Below are positions 57,270 to 64,000 of a stretch of DNA of 64,000 nt, piece after piece. The position numbers and the translations under genes were made by a program. The notes under the pieces were generated by a model that saw only the letters and a program-made list of their open reading frames with translations, was not told the DNA's origin and did no database searches. Source of the DNA: Linum tenue (lineage: Eukaryota > Streptophyta > Magnoliopsida > Malpighiales > Linaceae); assembly GCA_946122785.1 (NCBI GenBank), contig CAMGYJ010000011.1, forward strand, positions 38,776,513-38,840,512. The letters run 5' to 3'. The first letter of the stretch is position 1. Every line of letters starts with the position of its first letter.

Positions 57270-60200
57270 ATGGCTTCTGAATCTTTGTTCAGCGTCGGCA
57301 AAACTGTTCTTGAGAAGCTGGGTCCTCTTGTTCAACAGGAGGCTGCACTGCTGTGGAACCTTCGAACCGAACTCAAGAAGCTGGAAGCCACAGTGACAGC
57401 CATTCAAGCGCTTCTGCTTGATGCAGAGGAGCAGCAGGCACACCGTCACCAGGTCAAAGATTGGCTCGAGAAGCTTTCGGTCTTATTATACGATGCAGAG
57501 GATCTACTTGATGATGTAGCTACTGAAGCTCTCAGAAAGGAAGTGCGTGGTGGTGATGATCATGATCACTGCAGCAGCAGGATCCAATGCTGGAGTGCGG
57601 TATGCTTTCTTTTCATCACCCTTCCGAACAGCTTGCTTTATGGTCTAAAAATGGCTCACAGAATCAAGAGTCTTAGGGAGCAGTTGGATGCCATACATGC
57701 TGATAACACCACATTGCACCTGAATCCTCGTTTTGAAGAGAAAGGTAAAATGAAGAAGCATTCCCATTCCATTTCTTCCATCCCCGACATATTCGTCGGT
57801 AGAGATGATGACTTAGAGCAGATGAAGGAACTTCTTCTGCTGCCTGATAATTATACTATTAGTAGTCGTAATGTCTCTGTGGTTTCCGTAGTTGGGATGG
57901 GAGGGATGGGTAAAACCGCACTTGCTCAGCTCATCTACAACGATAGGCAAGTCAAGGAGCATTTTAAGTTGAGATTGTGGGCATGTGCGTCGGGCTCCTT
58001 CGAGGTCGAAGTGATCCTCCAAAAGATTCTAGAGTTAGCCACTGGAGAGAAGAGACAGGGTCTTCTGCTTGAGACACTGATAAATCTCCTTTTGGGACAC
58101 ATCAGTGAGAAAAGGTACTTCCTTGTGCTTGATGATATATGGAACTTTAGTTTAGAGGAGTGGGATAAGTTGAGATCTGTGCTCAAGGGTGGTGCTGTTG
58201 GAAGCAAGATCTTGGTCACCACTCGGTTTGAAAAGTTTGCAAGGATGATGAGCCGTGGTTCTTCTCAGCCACCGTATGTCTTGAGAGGTCTATCTTCCCC
58301 ACAGTCATGGTCATTGTTTTGGCAAGTTGTATGCGTCAGTGAACACCAATTAGCTTATAAGGAGGAACCACTTAACATAGCTAGTGTGGAAGAGATTCAA
58401 GTTGAGATCTTTAAGAAGTCTATGGGGGTACCGTTAGCTGTGAAAACGATAGCAAACGTGTTGTCTTTTAAAGATCCTCAAACTGAGTGGTTGCCCATCC
58501 TTAGATCTGATAAACTTTTAGTTGCTGAACACGAGGATGGCATACTCAATAACTTAAAGCTGAGCTATGACTATCTTCCCTCCCATTTGAAACATTGCTT
58601 TGCAGTTTGTAGTCTGTTTCCCAAAGATTACGAGATTCCTGTTGAACACCTCATCAGTATTTGGGTCGTACTAGGGATTATTAATTCATCAACACCTAAT
58701 GATTCTCAACAAAGTTTAGTTGATTTGGGTCTCCAATGTTTCATGGATTTGGCATGGAGGTCATTTTTTCAAGATATAAAAGGAGACTTTTCTAAGAACT
58801 TAAGCTCTTGTAAAATGCATGATTTGATACATGACCTTGCAGCCTCAGTAGTTGGGTCTAGTTTTAAGCAAATAGATGATCCAAAGGATGAAGTCAGTGA
58901 AAATACTTATCATATCTCGTTGAACCACGGTCTGTGGTACCCTTCAAAACTAGTAGCCCACCTGAGTAGAGCCAAACGGCTGAGAACGTTTTGTTCCCAG
59001 TATTTGAATTGGTACCATTTGGGCACGAGTTGGGATGACTCCACTTTCAAAGCATTTGTTTCAAATTTTGGGAGTTTACGGGTACTTGATTTTATGAACT
59101 GCGGGATGGAAATGGTGCCCCATCACATCCAAGTATTAAAACATCTCAGATATTTGTGTCTTGCACACAACGAGCAGATGACCAAGCTACCAAATTCCAT
59201 CACCACGCTTGTAAACTTACAAGTGCTTATACTTTCTCACTGCAAAAGCCTCCAAGAGTTGCCAAAAGATATTAGCAAACTCGTAAACCTATGGGTCCTT
59301 GATTGCAACAACTGTTGGTCCTTAACCCATATGCCAGCTGGGCTAGGTGAACTGACTCGTCTTCAAACATTGCCATGGTTTGTGTTGGGGAAGGATAGTT
59401 CCTCTTCTAAGCATGTAGGTGGGTTGAATGAACTGAGTAGGCTTCACAACTTGAGAGGAGCACTCGAGATAGTGAATCTGGGACGACTTCGGGGAAGAAC
59501 AATATCGTCATCACCACCGTCACTGGCATCTAAGATTGGAGCCACCGCAAATTTGAAGGGGATGCCCCACCTTGATTCGTTGTTACTACCTTATGAGGAA
59601 AAAGAAGACAGCAGAGGAGAAGAATGCTTGAAGGGATCAAAGGAAGATGTTGAATGGGATGAAAGCTTACTGGAAAGCCTACAGCCCCACTCGAACCTAC
59701 GAACTTTCATGATGTCTGGATACAGAGGAGGGAGATCTCCTAGTTGGATCTCTACTCTCACTAACCTAGTCACCTTCACTTTAGGAAATTCTAAATTGCA
59801 TCATGGTTTGCACCATTTGCAAGGATTACCAAACCTTCAAAAGCTTTGCTTGGCTAGATTGATTGAGTTAGACTACATGGATGAAGATGAAGAAGAACCA
59901 GAAGACGGCAGAAGCTTACTCAAACCATTCTTCCCTTCACTAGAGGAACTACAGTTGATTTGTTGTCACAAGCTAAAAGGGTGGCGAAGGAAGTCATCCC
60001 AATTCCCTAAACTTTCTACACTGCTGGTACAGTGTTGCCCTCTCCTGACATCGATGCCATTATTCCCAACACTTGACAAGGAGCTAAAATTGGAGGCCAC
60101 TAGCCTATTACCCTTTCTATGCACAATGAACAACTCTGTGTCGTCATCAGGACATACTGCACCATCGAGTTCATCATCAGCACCACATCCTCTGTCCAGA

Positions 60201-60488
60201 CTGAAGAAATTGCATATCTTTAACATTCATCATCCTCCGACAGAGTGGCTGCAGGGTATGCAACACCTCTCTTTTTTGCAAGAGATTGTGATCAATAACG
60301 TTTCAGGGCTGAAGGCAACTTTGGATTGGCACAACATCAGCCACGTTTCCAGTATCAAAATTGATGAATGCTACATTAAACGAGATGGCGAGTTTGTATT
60401 AGATACCAGCTTCTCCCGAAGAATAAAGGTCAGAAACAAAGTTCCTTTTTGCCTCGTATGTGTAAATTTTTTTACAAGTATTTTATGA
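57270..60488 (+). CDS. CC-NBS-LRR (RGA-type) immune receptor
   Basis: A cytosolic NLR presumed to sense pathogen effectors. The ATG at 57270 opens 1072 codons without intron; the frame extends 24 nt upstream but without ATG. The coiled-coil Rx-type N-terminus carries an EDVID-like EDLLDD (about 77-82). NBS motifs: P-loop GMGGMGKT (209-216), kinase-2 LVLDDIW (285-291, W typical of the CC class), RNBS-B GSKILVTTRF, GLPL variant GVPL (386-389), RNBS-D CFAVCSLFPKDYEI and MHD (516-518). Leucine-rich repeats run from about 590 to the end. All key motifs are present, so it may be functional. Alternative end: a donor at 60429 could splice to 60521. Confidence 0.93.
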   Translation: MASESLFSVGKTVLEKLGPLVQQEAALLWNLRTELKKLEATVTAIQALLLDAEEQQAHRHQVKDWLEKLSVLLYDAEDLLDDVATEALRKEVRGGDDHDHCSSRIQCWSAVCFLFITLPNSLLYGLKMAHRIKSLREQLDAIHADNTTLHLNPRFEEKGKMKKHSHSISSIPDIFVGRDDDLEQMKELLLLPDNYTISSRNVSVVSVVGMGGMGKTALAQLIYNDRQVKEHFKLRLWACASGSFEVEVILQKILELATGEKRQGLLLETLINLLLGHISEKRYFLVLDDIWNFSLEEWDKLRSVLKGGAVGSKILVTTRFEKFARMMSRGSSQPPYVLRGLSSPQSWSLFWQVVCVSEHQLAYKEEPLNIASVEEIQVEIFKKSMGVPLAVKTIANVLSFKDPQTEWLPILRSDKLLVAEHEDGILNNLKLSYDYLPSHLKHCFAVCSLFPKDYEIPVEHLISIWVVLGIINSSTPNDSQQSLVDLGLQCFMDLAWRSFFQDIKGDFSKNLSSCKMHDLIHDLAASVVGSSFKQIDDPKDEVSENTYHISLNHGLWYPSKLVAHLSRAKRLRTFCSQYLNWYHLGTSWDDSTFKAFVSNFGSLRVLDFMNCGMEMVPHHIQVLKHLRYLCLAHNEQMTKLPNSITTLVNLQVLILSHCKSLQELPKDISKLVNLWVLDCNNCWSLTHMPAGLGELTRLQTLPWFVLGKDSSSSKHVGGLNELSRLHNLRGALEIVNLGRLRGRTISSSPPSLASKIGATANLKGMPHLDSLLLPYEEKEDSRGEECLKGSKEDVEWDESLLESLQPHSNLRTFMMSGYRGGRSPSWISTLTNLVTFTLGNSKLHHGLHHLQGLPNLQKLCLARLIELDYMDEDEEEPEDGRSLLKPFFPSLEELQLICCHKLKGWRRKSSQFPKLSTLLVQCCPLLTSMPLFPTLDKELKLEATSLLPFLCTMNNSVSSSGHTAPSSSSSAPHPLSRLKKLHIFNIHHPPTEWLQGMQHLSFLQEIVINNVSGLKATLDWHNISHVSSIKIDECYIKRDGEFVLDTSFSRRIKVRNKVPFCLVCVNFFTSIL

Positions 60489-60520
60489 ATGACACTAAAA
60501 ATTCATATTTCTTCATTCAG

Positions 60521-60567
60521 GCAATCTCTAAGGCAGTGGCAAAAGGGAACGCCAGGCAGTTTCCAAG
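60521..60567 (+). other. Possible additional exon of the NBS-LRR gene
   Basis: The donor AAG|GTCAGA (60428/60429, phase 0) and acceptor TTCTTCATTCAG (60520) would add this 47-nt exon. A further acceptor TTTTTGCAG (63914) would give a last exon ending TGA at 63949-63951. If used, the second intron is 3.35 kb and contains element F. Not certain; it may be 3' untranslated. Confidence 0.4.
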
Positions 60568-60625
60568 GTTCATTGTGATTAGTTTTTGTCAGTTTTTTTT
60601 TTTTTTTTTTTTTTTGTGTGTGATT

Positions 60626-60727
60626 ATCTTCTCTGCCTGACTGAGTTTACTTATGCATGCTCACGTTTGAGATCAAGTTGAACATATTGTGCGCATCAAC
60701 TCATCAAAGCACCTAACTATTTGTTGT
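60626..60727. repeat. Direct repeat flanking element F, copy 1
   Basis: About 100 bp (CTGACTGAGTTTACTTATG ... AACTCATCAAAGCACC) recur at 63774-63876 with about 85% identity by eye. The sequence was duplicated before element F inserted. Confidence 0.75.
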
Positions 60728-60732
60728 GAGAT

Positions 60733-61093
60733 TGTTAGAAACAGAGTTTCTAACGGGTTTGATAATTGGGGATTAGGGTTTATACGAATAGAATTTGGGA
60801 TTGAGATTGGGAATTTGGGGAAGAAGAAGAATAGGATAGAGAATCGGCCGAGGCTTTGGAGAGATAGGGATCGAGAATTGAGGGGATAGGGAGAGATTAG
60901 GTTTTAGGAGATTATTTGATAGATCTTTCTTGATTAATTGTAACACAAACTCACAGTACATATTTATAGGGAATATGAGAAAACCCTAATAATAAACCTA
61001 ATACGACTAAAAGACTACTAACTATAATAAGAATTAATCTAATAACAACGATAATAATAAATATGCTAGAACACGATAATTATGTTTCTAACA
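60733..61093 (-). repeat. 3' LTR of element F
   Basis: 361 bp with 10-bp inverted ends TGTTAGAAAC/GTTTCTAACA, preceded on the minus strand by the polypurine tract. Confidence 0.95.
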
Positions 61094-61112
61094 TCTCCTC
61101 CCCCTTGAAACC
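61094..61112 (-). other. Polypurine tract of element F
   Basis: The minus strand reads GGTTTCAAGGGGGAGGAGA directly before the 3' LTR. Confidence 0.85.
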
Positions 61113-61184
61113 AACCTTGCCCTCAAGGTTGATCAACTGAACCTACTTCTCCACTTTCATCACGCATTTCGCACATTGGTTCCT

Positions 61185-63287
61185 CTATTTCTTACGCTTT
61201 CTTTTCCTCCAGTCACGTTCAAACTCACGAACTAATCCAACCTTAGTGTCTTCAACTTTCATCGATCCTCTTCTCACGAAGTGTCCCATATCATCATTAG
61301 GACCAAGACCCCACGAGTCCATATTCTTCTCTACAAACTCCACCAAAAAAGAACCCACGATCTCCCATTTCTTGTGATCTTCATCGCCAACCTCCTCCAA
61401 ATGCAGCCACCCTTCATTCATGCGTGCCCTCTGCATGGTATGATAATCACCTTCCAAGCCCCTTTTCATAGTCATGCTCCCTCTTCTAACTAATACTTGC
61501 AGTAGCCTCTCCTGTTCAGAGCTTAGGAATGCTTGATTAGCAAGATCCTTGAGCCTATAACCCCCGTTAGGTGGCTTCCATTCCTCCTGATCCTTCCCAG
61601 ATCGTGAGCGCACTAATGAAAGTAAGGAGTTGAGAAGCAATAAGACCTTACCTTCCTGTAGTTCATTCTCACCACTACCCTTCATCTCCTTCTCTTCAAT
61701 GTTCCATTCCTGCCCACCCCAAGCTTCCTCAATACATAAATCCAAGTTGAACCCGGTGTTTACATTCTTGGATGCTTGCGGATAGTTCTCCTTCAAACGC
61801 GGGGGAATCCTGCCACGTATTGACTCCTCTTTAGAAGAAACCCACTTGGCGACAGCTCGCATATCCTCGTCGGCTGCCGCCTCATCCGATGGCGGCTTTC
61901 CGGAGTTCTGCAGCCCCAAAATACTCCGCGTGAGCCTACCTGTATTAGCACAATCGGCCTCATCACATTCACGTTCACACCCTGCTTGCATTCCATAAAA
62001 CTTGGTGTTTGAGGCGACAACGATAGTCTCAGTGGCAAAGACGGTGGTCAGCAGGGTAGGGGTTGCCAAAGCCAGTGCCTCGGTAGTGATTTCAACCGCC
62101 TGCTGCAGCTCCAGTCTCTCCCATTTGCCAGTAACTTCCTCCCAACACAACCTGCTCACTTCCAACTGCTTCCTTGCTTCTTCTATTCCCATATACCTCT
62201 CCCACCATCTAAAGTTCGACTGAACTTTCAGTCTCTCAATTCCATTGCCGCCATTAATTGCTTCCCTCAAAACACCTGGCGGCCCTCGTTCTTTCTTCCG
62301 AAACTTCCATAAAAACAATTGGAGAAGGACCCTTCCACCACTCACAACCATAAACGTTACGATAGTGGCCAATATTATTCTCCTACTAAACCCAGCAAAT
62401 ACTAGTGACTGCGTTTCCTTCCCTTGGCATACCGTGACCCTATTCATTATAATTACTTCACGAGTAATTCCACCGAACTCACCTCCTTGATGCAGCCTAA
62501 CTCGATCAACATGGGTAGTCCAAACTCCATAATCATTCTCTCTTGTGGGCGACTCTATGGTTGGTCGGCTTAGTTTGGTAGGAACAACTGTGGTGTCATG
62601 CGAAACAACAACCAATAGGCTTGTTGCGGGGGATGACTGTTCCTCGGTCAATGCTTGTCGCTCTCCCACCTGCGCACGGAACCTCAGAGTGGCTGGAGGA
62701 GAAAGACCAGCCATCGGGTGCGAGGAGTTCGGCGACGGCAGTCCAGGGTCCTCGCAGCGCGCGTATGGTGTCCCGCCTTCGTCCACCATCACGGGTCGGT
62801 CCAGCGGCTGCTGCTCCTCTATCGCGTCTCCGACCACAGCCTCCAACACCGGTTCCTGGTTGCTCCATCCGATGGTGACTTCCGCCGCTTTGTCGGCCTC
62901 GGCGCTTGTAGCAAACGGCTGCCCACTGGTCACGTCGGCCTCGTCAGCTCCTGTTGACGACGGCTCCTTCGCGGCATCGCCTGTGTTCTTACCTCCTGCC
63001 TTCTCACGTCGCAACTCGTTCATTTTACAAAAGTCGACGATTTGGCGCAGCTGCTCCCGTCGTTGAGCCCACGTCGGCTCCGAGATGTTTGTCGCACTCA
63101 TTAGGATTTCATCTGGCTGCGCGACGTTCACCTCGTCCCCGCCAGCAGCGGCGAATAGCGGCAGCCCACCCGCCGCGTTGTCCTCACCATCCTTCGCGGC
63201 AGTACGCAGCCCGTGCTCCTTCCAATACTCCACGATCCGCCACATTCTTTCTTGCTTTTGAGCCCATGTCTGCTCCGATTTTTCCAT
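61185..63287 (-). CDS. Unrecognised 700-residue protein of element F
   Basis: The ORF fills nearly the whole interior between primer site and polypurine tract and is uninterrupted. The N-terminus holds a duplicated 24-residue module starting EQTWAQKQERMWRIVEYWK (5-28) and EPTWAQRREQLRQIVDF (70-93). An Ala/Gly/acidic spacer follows. One hydrophobic stretch (about 300-325: RRIILATIVTFMVVSGG...LFLWKF) ends in basic residues, as in a single-pass membrane anchor. A small Cys cluster (CERECDEADC) and two RRGSM motifs lie in the C-terminal half, and the end is highly basic (RKRKRKK). I see no gag knuckle, protease or polymerase signature. It could be a diverged gag, an envelope-like protein or captured host sequence. 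Confidence 0.8.
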   Translation of the reverse strand: MEKSEQTWAQKQERMWRIVEYWKEHGLRTAAKDGEDNAAGGLPLFAAAGGDEVNVAQPDEILMSATNISEPTWAQRREQLRQIVDFCKMNELRREKAGGKNTGDAAKEPSSTGADEADVTSGQPFATSAEADKAAEVTIGWSNQEPVLEAVVGDAIEEQQPLDRPVMVDEGGTPYARCEDPGLPSPNSSHPMAGLSPPATLRFRAQVGERQALTEEQSSPATSLLVVVSHDTTVVPTKLSRPTIESPTRENDYGVWTTHVDRVRLHQGGEFGGITREVIIMNRVTVCQGKETQSLVFAGFSRRIILATIVTFMVVSGGRVLLQLFLWKFRKKERGPPGVLREAINGGNGIERLKVQSNFRWWERYMGIEEARKQLEVSRLCWEEVTGKWERLELQQAVEITTEALALATPTLLTTVFATETIVVASNTKFYGMQAGCERECDEADCANTGRLTRSILGLQNSGKPPSDEAAADEDMRAVAKWVSSKEESIRGRIPPRLKENYPQASKNVNTGFNLDLCIEEAWGGQEWNIEEKEMKGSGENELQEGKVLLLLNSLLSLVRSRSGKDQEEWKPPNGGYRLKDLANQAFLSSEQERLLQVLVRRGSMTMKRGLEGDYHTMQRARMNEGWLHLEEVGDEDHKKWEIVGSFLVEFVEKNMDSWGLGPNDDMGHFVRRGSMKVEDTKVGLVREFERDWRKRKRKK

Positions 63288-63360
63288 TGTTGTCCTTGGT
63301 AACTCTCCTGGCCGGAAGCTGTCCCTGAGGGAGTTGAGAAAAAACTCGCCGGTCGGAACC

Positions 63361-63374
63361 AGGCTCTGATACCA
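63361..63374 (-). other. Primer-binding site of element F (tRNA-Met)
   Basis: The minus strand reads TGGTATCAGAGCCT, 2 nt inside the LTR. Confidence 0.9.
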
Positions 63375-63376
63375 GA

Positions 63377-63737
63377 TGTTAGAAACAGAGTTTCTAACGG
63401 GTTTGATAATTGGGGATTAGGGTTTATACGAATAGAATTTGGGATTGAGATTGGGAATTTGGGGAAGAAGAAGAATAGGATAGAGAATCGGCCGAGGCTT
63501 TGGAGAGATAGGGATCGAGAATTGAGAGGATAGGGAGAGATTAGGTTTTAGGAGATTATTTGATAGATCTTTCTTGATTAATTGTAACACAAACTCACAG
63601 TACATATTTATAGGGAATATGAGAAAACCCTAATAATAAACCTAATACGACTAAAAGACTACTAACTATAATAAGAATTAATCTAATAATAACGATAATA
63701 ATAAATATGCTAGAACACGAAAATTATGTTTCTAACA
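63377..63737 (-). repeat. 5' LTR of element F
   Basis: 361 bp, about 99% identical to the 3' LTR. Confidence 0.95.
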
Positions 63738-63773
63738 GAGATGCCATTTTTTCCGTTTCTTTTATTGTTTTTA

Positions 63774-63876
63774 TCTGTCTATGCTTGACTGAGTTTACTT
63801 ATGTGGGCTCATGTTTGAGATGAAGTTAAGCATATTATACACTTGAACTCATCAAAGCACCCCAACTATTTGTTGA
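63774..63876. repeat. Direct repeat flanking element F, copy 2
   Basis: Diverged copy of 60626-60727 on the far side of element F. Confidence 0.75.
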
Positions 63877-64000
63877 GAGACACCATCTCTTCCTTTTTTT
63901 CTTTGTTTTTGCAGATGCAGTATCCAGGGAATGGATTCGGTGAAGAAATGAGCTTTCGTGTGAGCTCTCACAGAACCTCCGACTGCAAAGAGGATTCCAT
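63877..64000 (+). other. End of window: possible terminal exon of the NBS-LRR gene
   Basis: A pyrimidine-rich stretch and TTTTTGCAG (to 63914) precede exon-like sequence that stays GC-balanced to the window end. An in-phase continuation from 60567 would stop at 63951. Confidence 0.35.

Larger units (their letters stand above)
60733..63737 (-). mobile_element. Young non-autonomous LTR retrotransposon F
   Basis: Two 361-bp LTRs (60733-61093, 63377-63737) begin TGTTAGAAAC and end GTTTCTAACA. A perfect 5-bp target duplication GAGAT flanks the element (60728-60732, 63738-63742). On the minus strand it has a tRNA-Met primer site, one 700-codon ORF and a polypurine tract, but no polymerase or integrase. 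The LTRs differ at 3 positions by eye, so it is recent. It lies antisense to the NBS-LRR gene. Confidence 0.95.

Overview
The window is nuclear DNA from a flowering plant, most likely a eudicot. It holds intron-containing genes whose products match plant families (a SEUSS-type co-repressor, a chloroplast thioredoxin m, an AMMECR1-domain protein and a CC-NBS-LRR receptor), set among many LTR retrotransposons, LINEs and hAT-type MITEs. I saw no bacterial genes, CRISPR arrays, rRNA or tRNA genes. The tRNA-like stretches are retrotransposon primer-binding sites (PBS).

Layout. 1-4337: left-truncated, mutated copy (A) of an Athila-like (Ty3) element, minus strand. 4968-10283: complete young non-autonomous element (C), plus strand, carrying an unfamiliar 375-residue ORF. 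10739-11383: hAT MITE. 12132-16841: decayed Tekay/Del-type element (minus). 16948-26289: hAT-like DNA transposon split by a complete young Athila-like element (B, 17997-25566, minus) of the same family as A. 26640-33300: SEU. 33498-34100: hAT MITE. 34409-35189: thioredoxin m (minus). 36645-41047: short-LTR Ty3 element holding a MITE in its 5' LTR and a 5'-truncated LINE in its body. 41662-42034: hAT MITE. 42497-46025: AMMECR1-domain gene (minus). 47406-51131: 5'-truncated L1-type LINE (minus). 51252-52642: transposon with long inverted termini. 53832-53978: possible gene for a 48-residue protein (minus). 55182-55774: hAT MITE. 57270-60488: CC-NBS-LRR gene. Just downstream, in what may be its last intron, sits a young antisense non-autonomous LTR element (F, 60733-63737) with an intact 700-codon ORF of unknown function.

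Most notable: elements B and C use the same tRNA-Asp primer site but encode unrelated proteins and no reverse transcriptase or integrase. They nevertheless share, in the same order, a series of RNA-structure and polypurine modules between the ORF and the 3' LTR. These are a GGCAA-loop hairpin, a hairpin plus internal polypurine tract, a two-stem fold with compensatory changes, a hairpin with a long A-rich loop, and a hairpin plus terminal polypurine tract. Their LTRs also hold arrays of GC-rich hairpins with loops of about 16-17 nt. This looks like a shared cis-acting cassette that lets coding-poor elements be mobilised by an autonomous relative outside the window.
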